Source: a virus. From it: a stretch of DNA of 34,530 nt. The stretch is from the IMG/VR virus record IMGVR_UViG_3300043639_000019, positions 1-34,530 of that record. The stretch is one strand, 5' to 3'. Of this stretch, positions 14,427 through 23,515 are shown one piece after another; the stretch's first letter is position 1; every line of letters starts with the position of its first letter. A model generated the notes under the pieces. It was not told where the DNA came from and searched no databases. It worked only from the letters and a program-made list of their open reading frames with translations. The position numbers were made by a program, and so were the translations under genes.

Positions 14427-14753
14427 ATGCCTGCTTCACAAGACCTTAATTTCCAGAATCTGTCAACGGTGCAGAATGCTACGCAGCCGCAACCTCCTAC
14501 AATTGCGTCTGCTGCAACTATTGCACCTATTACATTTGTAACAATCGTCAGTGGTGCTGCTGCCATTGTCAACGTTACACCTCCTATTAACGGTGCACAT
14601 ATGTTGGTGCTGATTCCAACTGGTGCATTTACAATGACTGCTGCAGGAAATCTTCTGACCGTTATGGCCGCTGCCACAGTTGGTCAGCCTGTAATTCTGA
14701 TTTTCAATCCCATTACGGGAAAATACGCCAATGGTAAACTGAGTTCAGCATAG
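14427..14753 (+). CDS. Small Ala/Thr-rich structural protein, related to the gene at 18142
   Basis: Seen: 108 residues. It is beta-rich, and its second half (LIPTGAFTMTAAGNLL) is clearly similar to LIPISGAVTLSAAGNIL in the product of 18142-18438, so the two share a domain. It starts one base after the capsid stop and was probably made at high level. Head decoration or fibre-anchor function is an inference from position. Confidence 0.65.
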   Translation: MPASQDLNFQNLSTVQNATQPQPPTIASAATIAPITFVTIVSGAAAIVNVTPPINGAHMLVLIPTGAFTMTAAGNLLTVMAAATVGQPVILIFNPITGKYANGKLSSA

Positions 14754-14760
14754 TTTTAAA

Positions 14761-14799
14761 GAGGGGGACGCGCATCCTATAAACGCGTTAATTATAATG
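14761..14799 (+). promoter_or_regulatory. Distant ribosome-binding site with hairpin before the ATG
   Basis: GAGGGGG (14761-14767) is the only Shine-Dalgarno-like element ahead of the ATG at 14797, but it lies about 30 bases away. Between them ACGCG (14768-14772) pairs with CGCGT (14784-14788). Folding this stem would bring the ribosome site closer to the ATG. Confidence 0.4.
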
Positions 14800-15372
14800 G
14801 ATTTTTCTGAGTTACCACAAGAAATCAAAGAAGTTAATGAGCTATTAATTCGTCATTTTGGGATTGATACTATTACTGGTTCTCCTATTTGGCGAGTATC
14901 ATGGTCTAGTGACCAATATGAAAAGAGATTATCAGAATTTACTCCAGAAGGACTTCAACTATTACATTCTGAAGTGCAATTACTTCCTAAATATCAATGG
15001 GTTAAAAATCGTTGGATTCTTGAAAGACTTGTCTTAATTCCCGATGTTCATTTAGGTGAGTTACCATCACAAAAGCAATCATACGAATGTATGCAATATT
15101 TTGAAAATGCTTATACAGGCGATGCAATTAAACCTTCATTTGTCGCTTGTAAATTTATTGTAGATACTGTTTACGCTGCAATGGGTAAAAAATCAATGCG
15201 TAAATATGTAGATGAAGAAGCTAAAAATCCTATTGAAAGTAGAGAGAAAAGAATTAATGAATTGACTGAAGAACTATTTGGTTCTGAGAGTAATTTACTA
15301 GGTAGAACTATAACGGGTGAAGCTGTTGCTTATACTGGCGAGCCAAAGATAGAGCCAGTCAAGGAGAGTTAA
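14797..15372 (+). CDS. Neck-region protein of unknown function (191 aa)
   Basis: Seen: 191 residues, largely helical and charged, with conserved-looking segments (WSSDQYEKRLSEF and YFENAYTGDAIKPSFVACKFIVD). There is no membrane segment or metal motif. It lies between capsid-type and adaptor-type genes, so it may be a head completion or internal protein. I do not recognise a family. The start is unusual in having a distant ribosome site behind a small hairpin. Confidence 0.7.
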   Translation: MDFSELPQEIKEVNELLIRHFGIDTITGSPIWRVSWSSDQYEKRLSEFTPEGLQLLHSEVQLLPKYQWVKNRWILERLVLIPDVHLGELPSQKQSYECMQYFENAYTGDAIKPSFVACKFIVDTVYAAMGKKSMRKYVDEEAKNPIESREKRINELTEELFGSESNLLGRTITGEAVAYTGEPKIEPVKES

Positions 15373-15373
15373 A

Positions 15374-16111
15374 ATGTCTGTTGTAGGTGGATTTCCAGGT
15401 ATTGGTTGGAAGCGTAGGACTATTCGCGGTCCTATTAATCCATTGGATAAATCGACAGTAATTTCGATTTGTCCTAAAATTCTGTTTGATAGAAAACCCA
15501 CACTTCAACCAGGAGAATTCTTTGTTGAAGCTGGTACGTTTGAAAAACCTTCAATCCTAATAGTGGGTCCATCCTCATGGTGGAGAGATATTGATGAGGA
15601 CCAGCCACTACTTGAAATTCCTGTAAGTTCTATTCAGATTGCTGATTCTATTGTGCGCGATTATATCAATGGAATCCTCGCGTGTAATATGGCGGATTCA
15701 ATGCCTGGATGGTTTTATGTTCCAGGTGCTAAAGTTGATAAGGATGGAAATCCTGACAATAAAGCCACTCTTGAGTGGATTAAAGTTGAATATAAATCTG
15801 AACTAGCTAAAGCAGATACTAGACAGAAGAACTGGTATAATACTCTTATTAAAATGGCTGATTCTCTTTGGGCTAGGTCTAATGGTAATCCCCTCGCGAT
15901 TAGTGATGATATGCGACTAGCCGCGAGGGAAATGAATCTTTCACAGACTAAAGACTGGATGAAAGATTTCCAGATGGTTGATATGGTTCGTTGTAAGGCA
16001 TGTGGTTCTCTCAAGAATCCACTCTATCCAATTTGTGCATCTTGTCATTTTCCAGACCCTGACCATCCAATGACTTCAAGGTTGTTGGAAACAAAGGCTA
16101 AGGCAAGTTAA
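15374..16111 (+). CDS. Zinc-ribbon protein of the head operon (245 aa)
   Basis: Seen: 245 residues. A beta-containing N-terminal half (IDEDQPLLEIPVSSIQIAD), a helical middle, and a C-terminal zinc ribbon with C207, C210, C221 and C224 (CKACGSL then CASCHF). AAGGAG lies before the ATG; the stop overlaps the next gene. It may be a minor virion or assembly protein; the ribbon suggests contact with another protein or DNA. Confidence 0.65.
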   Translation: MSVVGGFPGIGWKRRTIRGPINPLDKSTVISICPKILFDRKPTLQPGEFFVEAGTFEKPSILIVGPSSWWRDIDEDQPLLEIPVSSIQIADSIVRDYINGILACNMADSMPGWFYVPGAKVDKDGNPDNKATLEWIKVEYKSELAKADTRQKNWYNTLIKMADSLWARSNGNPLAISDDMRLAAREMNLSQTKDWMKDFQMVDMVRCKACGSLKNPLYPICASCHFPDPDHPMTSRLLETKAKAS

Positions 16112-16821
16112 TGTCAGCAGTAGACCTCGTAGCATCAACAGTAATGGATGGTTCGGCTTCATTGCTGAACGACACTGCTAAGAGTATCTACACTTACGCG
16201 GCTCAACTTCCATATCTTCGTATTGCTATGCAAGAGTTACAGGAATGGTTTGAACTTAATAACATTCCTGTAACTCAACTCACTTCTGCTGTTATTACAA
16301 TTAATGCTGGTGTAACAGCTATTACGTATAATGCAGCAGGAACTCCTGCTAATCCTAAACTACCTGATGATATGGTAGAACCTGCGCAACTTTGGGAACG
16401 TGCTACTGGAATCAATCCATACATTCCTATGACGCGCAGAGATTACATTCCACATAATCTGGAAGGTATTCAAACAAATCAGTTCACTTATTTTGTTTGG
16501 GAAAATCAAACAATTAAGTTTTTACCAGCCGTTCAAGTTAATGATATTAAAATTGATTATGTTCGCCAACTTTTTATTACTGTTGTTGACCAGAACACTC
16601 AAATTAATGTCATTAATGCTACTACATTCCTTGAATATCGAACTGCCGCTCTTTGTGCAGAATTCATTGAAAGAAATACGACTAGTGCTCAGGGATTAAA
16701 TGGTTATGCGGTAATGGGACTTGACCGTGTAACTGGTATTAGTTCAAAGAGTAAACAAACTATCTTCACACGCCGTAGACCATTTAGGTCAAGTTATAAG
16801 CGTAGGGGATGGGTAACATAA
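16111..16821 (+). CDS. Head-to-tail adaptor (probable)
   Basis: Seen: 236 residues. An N-terminal helical segment (AQLPYLRIAMQELQEWFELNN), a beta-type middle, and a helical section (FLEYRTAALCAEFIERN) are in the order typical of neck-1 adaptors that dock under the portal. The C-terminus is strongly basic (RRRPFRSSYKRRGW). Position three genes after the capsid gene agrees. Family membership is inferred from shape and position only. Confidence 0.5.
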   Translation: MSAVDLVASTVMDGSASLLNDTAKSIYTYAAQLPYLRIAMQELQEWFELNNIPVTQLTSAVITINAGVTAITYNAAGTPANPKLPDDMVEPAQLWERATGINPYIPMTRRDYIPHNLEGIQTNQFTYFVWENQTIKFLPAVQVNDIKIDYVRQLFITVVDQNTQINVINATTFLEYRTAALCAEFIERNTTSAQGLNGYAVMGLDRVTGISSKSKQTIFTRRRPFRSSYKRRGWVT

Positions 16822-18104
16822 TGGATATTGATGCAATAAAGGCTGAAACAGTAAAAATTAGACAATCTTGTGATATTATAGATAATCTCCTTGTTCCTAC
16901 TGATATTATCCATGTAGGATTAGGAGATAACCTCGCGTCTATTATTGAACAGGCGCCACCTAGTTCTGTCATTTCAATTGTTCCAGCTTATCAAACGGAT
17001 GCTGATTTAATCCTTGAAAAACCTGTAACTTTGATATCAGATAATCCTATTCCTAATCGCGCATCTCCTTTGAATGAATATCCAACTATTAATGGAATTT
17101 TAACGAATAATGCTATTGCTAATATTATTAATCTTAAGATAAAAGGCAAAATTAAAGAGAGTACTTTAATAGATTCTGGCGATAATCTCCATTTAGAATC
17201 ATGTATTATCATGGGTTCCACAGCTGGACAACATCGTGGAATTCTTGCTAATGCAAGTAATTTAACTTTTATTAAATGCTATATCGCTGGAATTATTGAT
17301 TCCATTGATACTCAAGCCATTGCAGCATGGGATGGTTGTAAAAATTTATTAGTTGATGATTGCTATTTAGAAGCATCTGGAGAAAATATTCTTTTTGGTG
17401 GAGCTGACGCTATTAATGAGGGTATGCTTCCACAAGATATAGTAATTAGTAATTGTGATATTGTTAAACTACTTGAATGGAAAACTACTCCTTCAATTAC
17501 AGTTAAGAACCTATTTGAAGTTAAAGCAGGTAAAAGAATTAAAGTTTCTAATACAAGGATGAAGAATTCTTGGACTAGTGGTCAGGATGGATTTGGAATT
17601 CTTCTGACTGTTAGAAATCAAGATGGTTCTGCACCTTTTTCAACGATAGAAGATATTACGATTGAAAATTGTAACCTAGATAATTTGGGTGCTGGCATTC
17701 AAATTCTAGGACAAGATTATTCTCATCCTTCTGGAATTTTAAAGAATGTAACTATTAAAGGAACTAAATTTACGAATATCAATGGTGCTAATGGTTCTGG
17801 GCGACAAGTTTTTATTTCGCGAGGGTCACAGAATCTTTCAATTGATACTTGTGAATTCTATGGAGATAAATTAAATTCTGCATTTAACTTTGATGACCCT
17901 ACAATTTTGAATAAGAATCTGAGTGTTACCGGAAGTCTCTTTCAAGAAGGAGACTTTGGTATTTTTGGAACTGGAGCACCAGCATTAGGTGAACCTGCAT
18001 TAGCTATGTATGCTCCACACTATAATTGGAAGGATATCACTATTAAAAAAGGAGATTCTGGACGAACAATTGTTTATCCAGTTGGAACAACAGTAGTGAC
18101 CTAG
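16821..18104 (+). CDS. Right-handed beta-helix tailspike-like protein
   Basis: Seen: 427 residues with repeated short rungs such as NLTFIKCYIAG, NLLVDDCYLEAS, DIVISNCDIVK and ITIENCNLDNL, spaced about 20-30 residues. That is the pattern of pectate-lyase-like parallel beta-helices. Asn and Cys recur at turn positions. The N-terminal 40 residues are helical and could attach it to the virion. Such proteins bind or cleave surface polysaccharide; no catalytic residues can be named. I chose the ATG at 16821 because it overlaps the upstream stop (TAATG); an in-frame ATG at 16809 would add 4 residues. Confidence 0.75.
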   Translation: MDIDAIKAETVKIRQSCDIIDNLLVPTDIIHVGLGDNLASIIEQAPPSSVISIVPAYQTDADLILEKPVTLISDNPIPNRASPLNEYPTINGILTNNAIANIINLKIKGKIKESTLIDSGDNLHLESCIIMGSTAGQHRGILANASNLTFIKCYIAGIIDSIDTQAIAAWDGCKNLLVDDCYLEASGENILFGGADAINEGMLPQDIVISNCDIVKLLEWKTTPSITVKNLFEVKAGKRIKVSNTRMKNSWTSGQDGFGILLTVRNQDGSAPFSTIEDITIENCNLDNLGAGIQILGQDYSHPSGILKNVTIKGTKFTNINGANGSGRQVFISRGSQNLSIDTCEFYGDKLNSAFNFDDPTILNKNLSVTGSLFQEGDFGIFGTGAPALGEPALAMYAPHYNWKDITIKKGDSGRTIVYPVGTTVVT

Positions 18105-18120
18105 TTCGCAATTAAGCGAA
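18105..18120. other. Short hairpin after the spike gene
   Basis: TTCGC-AATTAA-GCGAA, a 5-bp stem directly after the stop. No T-run follows, so it is not a standard terminator; it may protect the mRNA end or be chance. Confidence 0.3.
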
Positions 18121-18141
18121 TTGGTGGATGGAGGATAGGTC

Positions 18142-18438
18142 ATGATTCCTGGACCGATAGGACGTTTAGGCGAAGAAATTCAGGTTACAGCTGCCACTAT
18201 CAATGCCCCACGTAGAGATTGTATAGTTCTCACAGGAACTACTCAGATTGATACCATTCCTCCGCCTTTTGGTGGACGTGTATGGAATATCAGGATTACA
18301 CTTATTCCTATTAGTGGTGCTGTTACCCTTAGTGCAGCAGGTAATATTCTTGTAGGTATTGTTATGGCACAGAATAGGTCTGTGGATATGACATGGTCAA
18401 TTTCACAGCAGAAGTGGTTCATTGAATCTGGTGTGTAA
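18142..18438 (+). CDS. Small beta-rich protein sharing a domain with the gene at 14427
   Basis: Seen: 98 residues. Its second half, LIPISGAVTLSAAGNIL, aligns with LIPTGAFTMTAAGNLL of the protein after the capsid gene, and the downstream part also lines up loosely. GGAGGATAGG precedes the ATG and the stop overlaps the next gene. The two are probably copies of one domain used at two virion sites, for example on head and tail. Function unknown. Confidence 0.65.
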   Translation: MIPGPIGRLGEEIQVTAATINAPRRDCIVLTGTTQIDTIPPPFGGRVWNIRITLIPISGAVTLSAAGNILVGIVMAQNRSVDMTWSISQQKWFIESGV

Positions 18439-19937
18439 TGAGAGATCACCAACCCGTAGTTATTGACAAATTTAATGGTTTATGGTCGCGTGGTGATAGT
18501 GAAAACACGCCTATGGACCATTTTTCTGATGCTAATAATCTACGGTATTTCGGTGATAATTCTTTCGGTTCTCGCTTTGGAATTGGGAGAAGTCAAACGG
18601 TGACTTCTCCCCTTTCTAACATTTTGAGAATCTACAATTATCCTACTTCAGATAAACAAACTATTCTTGTTCTTACTACGGGTGGATTGATTTATCATGT
18701 AGTCGATTCAGTTACTGTTTTTGGACCTATATTAACTATTCCTACAATGACTGATTTTGGATTCGTTCCATATGCTGGACGTGCATATATTACTCCATTT
18801 ACTACAGAAGTTGTAGGTGGATTAAATCGTGAACGTGGACTTCAAAATCAATTCGTCTATGTATACAAAGGTGATGGCACACCTGCGCGTCCTACTGGTG
18901 GGAATTCGCCTACTGTTAATATTACTGTCGCTAATGGAATTGCTGGTTTTACTGATGCTGGGGTGCATATTTTTGGGTATGTATATGAGACTGACACTGG
19001 ATATCTCACTCCTCCTGCTGGATTAGTTGCATTTACTACTGATGGAACTCATGCTCTTGATTTTAGTAACGTAGCTAATTCTCCTGATACATTTGTTGTA
19101 AAGAAACATATTGTAGCGAGTGTAACTATTACTGCTTATAATGGTGATGTGAATGGATACGATTTATTTTTCATTCCTAATGCAGTTATTCCAAACAATA
19201 CTACTACCACTCTCAGCGCGATATCGTTCTTTGATGCTGATTTACTTGATGATGCCTCGCATTTAATTGATAACTTTACACATATTCCTGCTGGTGTAGG
19301 ACTTTGTCTTTATCATAATCGTTTAGTATCTTGGGCAGAATACGACAATGTATCTGTGGCTCGCGTATCTGCTATTGGTGAGCCTGAAGCTGTTAGTCAG
19401 ATTGATGGATTACTTCTCGTCCCACCTGATGGTAATCCTCTTACTAATGCTGCTGAATTACGTGATATTCTATATATTACAAAGAGGAATAAAACCGTCT
19501 CCTATGTGGATAATGGTGATACTCCTGCTACTTGGCCGCTCTCTACTATTGATAACGCTATGGGTTGCGGCGTTCACGGTATTGCTACTGTCAATGATGC
19601 TGGTTCATCGAATATTGATTATCTTTTGGTAGCTACTTATAAAGGTATAGTAATGTTTAATGGTAGATATATTCTACCCGAACTTAGTTGGAAAATTCAA
19701 TCATTCTGGACCGCGCAGGATTTTAAAAATAAGAATAGAATTATTCAGATGGTTAATGATGCAGTAGGGCAGGTTCTCTATTGTGTTACTACTGATAGAA
19801 ATATTTTATATGCAAATTATATAAATGGTTTTGACCCCAAAGCTATTAGATGGTCTCCTTGGACTTTTCAGACTAAGGTAAATTCGCTGTGCTTAATTAA
19901 CGTAAACGAACTTATTTTAGGCTGTGACCAAGTATGA
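18438..19937 (+). CDS. Beta-propeller-like tail hub or stabilisation protein (probable)
   Basis: Seen: 499 residues, almost all beta. Repeated blade-like phrases (ILVLTTGGLIYHV, DYLLVATYKGIVMFNGRYI) suggest a propeller. It starts RDHQPVVIDKFNGLWSRGD, a beginning I associate with podovirus tail tube or packaged-DNA stabilisation proteins. It follows spike and adaptor genes and precedes fibre genes. It likely closes the portal channel or forms the tail hub. The last bases overlap the next gene. Confidence 0.5.
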   Translation: MRDHQPVVIDKFNGLWSRGDSENTPMDHFSDANNLRYFGDNSFGSRFGIGRSQTVTSPLSNILRIYNYPTSDKQTILVLTTGGLIYHVVDSVTVFGPILTIPTMTDFGFVPYAGRAYITPFTTEVVGGLNRERGLQNQFVYVYKGDGTPARPTGGNSPTVNITVANGIAGFTDAGVHIFGYVYETDTGYLTPPAGLVAFTTDGTHALDFSNVANSPDTFVVKKHIVASVTITAYNGDVNGYDLFFIPNAVIPNNTTTTLSAISFFDADLLDDASHLIDNFTHIPAGVGLCLYHNRLVSWAEYDNVSVARVSAIGEPEAVSQIDGLLLVPPDGNPLTNAAELRDILYITKRNKTVSYVDNGDTPATWPLSTIDNAMGCGVHGIATVNDAGSSNIDYLLVATYKGIVMFNGRYILPELSWKIQSFWTAQDFKNKNRIIQMVNDAVGQVLYCVTTDRNILYANYINGFDPKAIRWSPWTFQTKVNSLCLINVNELILGCDQV

Positions 19938-20344
19938 GTCTAGTTGTTCCTGATACAATAGAAGTTGAAGTCTTAACTACTCTACTTACGCCTGCTCTAA
20001 CATTGCGTTTATATAGTAATAATGCTACTCCTGACCATAGTTCTTCAGCTGCAACATTCACTGAAGTATCTGGTGGGGGATATGCTAATAAACCATTAAC
20101 TTTCGCGAATTGGGGAATTGTTGCTGGAGACCCTTCTATTGCGACATATAATGCCAATCAAATATATACATTTACTGGACCTACTGATGCTCCAGGAAGT
20201 ATTTATGGTTATTATGTGACTAGAAATAGTGACGGACATTTAATGTGGGCTGAAAGATTTCCTGTTGCAAATGTTCCATTTATTCCAATTGCAGGTAGTC
20301 AGATTTTAATTCTACCTAAATTCTCAGCACAGAGTCTATTCTAA
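19934..20344 (+). CDS. Small tail protein (136 aa)
   Basis: Seen: 136 residues. LTLRLYSNNATPDHSSSAAT, followed by FTEVSGGGYANKPLT, is a pattern that recurs in small tail or baseplate-like proteins of many phages. It is beta-rich, with no metal or membrane motif. It overlaps the upstream gene by 4 bases and the downstream one by 1 (TAATG), so the genes are made together. Confidence 0.6.
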   Translation: MSLVVPDTIEVEVLTTLLTPALTLRLYSNNATPDHSSSAATFTEVSGGGYANKPLTFANWGIVAGDPSIATYNANQIYTFTGPTDAPGSIYGYYVTRNSDGHLMWAERFPVANVPFIPIAGSQILILPKFSAQSLF

Positions 20345-23232
20345 TGGCTATTCAGTATTACATGAACTACGTTATTTATTTTTCTAATGATGCAGAGTAT
20401 CAACAGGCTCTAGCTCAATCTAATGGAACTGGATTACTATTAATGACTCCTCGCGCTGCTGCAACACAATTTGGAATTCCATTTCCATATCCTACTGGAC
20501 CTATTGTAGGTATTCCAAAGGGAGTTATATTCATTCCTCCTTTTATTCCTGGAACTCATTTCTTTTTTCCAAATGATTCCGGAGTAACTATTGATGATAC
20601 TGTTTTGAATATTACTATTTCTGCTCAAACTGGTAATCCTGCTACTATTTGGCCTGTAAATCATTCTAATGATGGTATATTTACATGGTCAGGTAATATC
20701 ATTTTAAATCATGGCGCAGGTGCTTCATTAGCTCCACCTGTTACTAATATTCCCCAAAGACGTTGGATTATGGGTAGGGAACTTTCTAATGGATTAGAAC
20801 CTACCATTGCTACTTCTCCTACTCCTGCTTCATTCTGTAGAGATTGTTCTCGAACTATTGATGGAATAGGTTATATGATTCGCGCAGGTATAAATACTGC
20901 TAACTTTGCTCAATTAACTAATATGTTTCGTTCTCCTACTAATCCCCGCACTTCATGGGAACGATTTTATTTTAGACTTCGTAGATTGCCTACTCTTGGT
21001 AATTTTGGAGTATGGCGAACTATGGGAACTGGTGGAACTGCTATAGGAATTGGAATATATGTAACTCCAAGTGGACAACTTCGTGCTTGTGATAGTTTGG
21101 GAGTTGATAAAGGATTACTTTTACAAGCTACGTCAGGTGGACCTAATCCACAGTTTGAATTTAATAAATGGTTCAGATTAGATGCTTTTTTAAGATATAA
21201 TGATTCTCCAATTTCTAGTTTTGGGCGTATATTTTTAAATGGTGTAGATTTTGGATTCTTTACATCTATTGGTGGTTTTTCTACTACTCATGGTCAAAGT
21301 ATTATGGGTAGATGGTTAGATCCTGGAACTGATAATACTTTTGAAATGGATATTGATGATTGGATGAATGCAGAATTACCTGATAATGTTGACCAGAATA
21401 GTTTGAATTTCACTAGTTCTAATTTTACTATTGATTTTCAACTTGGCACCCATATTCGCGCAGTTAATGTTCTTTCAGCATCTCAAGTTAATTGGGCACC
21501 TGCTGGAATTGCAGTAGGTGTTGAGAATCAAAGTTTACCTGTTCTTAACAGAGTTCCAACTTCTGTCATAACTTCTTCTACTGCTAGTGCTCAATTAGAA
21601 GGAGTAACTGATGCACCTGCACAAGGAGCACCAGATAGTTATTCAACTATTATAGGTGCGGCTTCTGCATTAGTTTCACTACAGAATATTAATGCTGGCG
21701 GAACTGATGGTACATTAGGTTATAGATTAGCAGGTGGTGCGCCAGTTCTTGCTAGTATTAATCAATTGAATACTGAAGGTGGTAATATAGTAGGATATTT
21801 TCCATCTGGTGTAGTTCTTCCCGCTGAAATTGCACCATTTTCATTAGTTCATGTTAAATCTGCTGATGCAAACCTCGATACATCCATTTCAATGGGTGCA
21901 GTCGTTGAATATATTGGAGTGTTCGGTGTTGAAGATGACCCGACATGGACATTTCCTGATATTAGAATTAATTTTACTCATAATAATAGATTTGCTAATA
22001 GTCAATGGGGATATGTAGGTTCTCAACCTATTGCACCAGTATATGCAATTGGTGGAACTTATATAGGAAATGGAACATATCAGGAAATTACTATTCCCGC
22101 TCCTTTACATTTCTTACATATTAGACCTCTTACTGGTGTTCCATTAGGTGGACTTAAATGGACTGCTGGTATGTTAAACGCGAGGGTCGGAAATGGTGTA
22201 GTTATACCAAATTTCCGAACTTGGTTTGATTCTACATCAGGATTATTTAAGTTTTCAGTAACTGGAACTAGCGTTGACTTTAATGCTAATGGAGTAACTT
22301 TTCAATATATTGCATTCTGTGACCCCGGAATGCGTTATAATCTTTGTGGAGCTTATAGTCATTTTACTACTGGTGTAAATACTAGACCTAATAATCTTGT
22401 TGTAGCTAATTTTCTAACTGATTTAGGAATATTTGCACCTGATAGTGTAGATGGTTCAGGTTCATCAGGTCTTTTTTATAAAGGACCAGGATTTACTGGT
22501 AATACTGGAGAGGACCTTTCTGGAAATACTAATGCTAATATAGGCAATTTTGCAGTTGGAATTTTTAATTCTGGAACTACTATAAATTCTCCTGGTGGTG
22601 CAATGAATAATTCATATTCTCTTTGGAGAATGTTGGATTCAGGCGCGGGGGGATGTGTTAATAATGTAATGATTCAAGCTCTTCAATATACTGGAAATGG
22701 TGCAGGTGGTAATAGAGTTATTTCTCTTACTCCTGTATCTGGACGTTTTCCATTATTTGTATTAGTTATTCCTAATGCGGCTGCTGCTTCATTTTTCCGT
22801 GACCCCTCGCATACTGCTAATAATAGTGCATCTTTTATAGCCCTAGCTAATTCAACTACTGCTATCACCGCGACAGGTATTGATACAATTTCAGTTGGTG
22901 TTACACTTAATGCTAATGGAGTTGTTTATTCAGTATTTATCATTTGTGGTGATACTGCGGGAATGAATAATGGAACTTACTTTCCATCTTATTGTCAGGG
23001 TAGTGGTCCTTATATACCTCCTCAATTATTCAATGGTGTTACAGTTCTTGGAAATGGTGGACTTTCATTAGATGGAAGCACTCCACTAGGAATGCTTAGA
23101 GATATTTCTGGAATATATACATTAATTCCAGGTAAACGTAATGATACCTTAATGGATAGACAAACGGGACAAACAAGTGTAGATGTTGAAATTCCTGACC
23201 CCACATTTAAAACAGGATATGTAGGTGGCTAA
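20344..23232 (+). CDS. Large tail fibre or receptor-binding protein
   Basis: Seen: 962 residues, the largest product here. It is Asn-, Gly-, Thr- and Ser-rich and beta-type throughout. A middle section (about 205-335) with FYFRLRRLPTLGNFGVW and WFRLDAFLRYND looks like a laminin-G/concanavalin-type sandwich. Two later sections have similar composition (for example YVGSQPIAPVYAIGGTYIGNG and GAGGNRVISLTPVSGRFPLF). Such fibres bind host surface sugars or proteins. Domain calls are from composition, so the function is likely but not certain. Confidence 0.65.
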   Translation: MAIQYYMNYVIYFSNDAEYQQALAQSNGTGLLLMTPRAAATQFGIPFPYPTGPIVGIPKGVIFIPPFIPGTHFFFPNDSGVTIDDTVLNITISAQTGNPATIWPVNHSNDGIFTWSGNIILNHGAGASLAPPVTNIPQRRWIMGRELSNGLEPTIATSPTPASFCRDCSRTIDGIGYMIRAGINTANFAQLTNMFRSPTNPRTSWERFYFRLRRLPTLGNFGVWRTMGTGGTAIGIGIYVTPSGQLRACDSLGVDKGLLLQATSGGPNPQFEFNKWFRLDAFLRYNDSPISSFGRIFLNGVDFGFFTSIGGFSTTHGQSIMGRWLDPGTDNTFEMDIDDWMNAELPDNVDQNSLNFTSSNFTIDFQLGTHIRAVNVLSASQVNWAPAGIAVGVENQSLPVLNRVPTSVITSSTASAQLEGVTDAPAQGAPDSYSTIIGAASALVSLQNINAGGTDGTLGYRLAGGAPVLASINQLNTEGGNIVGYFPSGVVLPAEIAPFSLVHVKSADANLDTSISMGAVVEYIGVFGVEDDPTWTFPDIRINFTHNNRFANSQWGYVGSQPIAPVYAIGGTYIGNGTYQEITIPAPLHFLHIRPLTGVPLGGLKWTAGMLNARVGNGVVIPNFRTWFDSTSGLFKFSVTGTSVDFNANGVTFQYIAFCDPGMRYNLCGAYSHFTTGVNTRPNNLVVANFLTDLGIFAPDSVDGSGSSGLFYKGPGFTGNTGEDLSGNTNANIGNFAVGIFNSGTTINSPGGAMNNSYSLWRMLDSGAGGCVNNVMIQALQYTGNGAGGNRVISLTPVSGRFPLFVLVIPNAAAASFFRDPSHTANNSASFIALANSTTAITATGIDTISVGVTLNANGVVYSVFIICGDTAGMNNGTYFPSYCQGSGPYIPPQLFNGVTVLGNGGLSLDGSTPLGMLRDISGIYTLIPGKRNDTLMDRQTGQTSVDVEIPDPTFKTGYVGG

Positions 23233-23515
23233 ATCTGGCGGTGAAGAATCTGAACATCATATAGTCGGAGTCAGAACTAGAATTCTTGGCTCCGGTTTAA
23301 TGCGATATACACTTGAGGATTATTCTGCTATTCAAACTGTAGCTCTAACTCCATTAACTATGTCATCTGCAACACGAATTGAACCTACTACTTTAAGTAA
23401 TTATCAATCTCAAAGAACTAGATTAATTGGTAAAGTGACAGATGTAAATGAATGGTTTGAAATTAGTCGAATCATTATCTTTGCGAAACCTGTTGCTTCT
23501 GAATATCCTCAATGA
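23225..23515 (+). CDS. Small fibre-associated protein (96 aa)
   Basis: Seen: 96 residues starting at GTG (AGGATATGTAG lies before it), overlapping the fibre gene by 8 bases. It is polar and beta-rich, with no recognised motif. Position between two fibre genes suggests a linker or assembly partner. Confidence 0.55.
   Translation: MAKSGGEESEHHIVGVRTRILGSGLMRYTLEDYSAIQTVALTPLTMSSATRIEPTTLSNYQSQRTRLIGKVTDVNEWFEISRIIIFAKPVASEYPQ

Noticed and set aside
13955-14677. 240-codon leftward reading frame opposite the capsid gene
   Set aside because: It lies antisense to two well-supported rightward genes, and its composition is that expected of the reverse frame.
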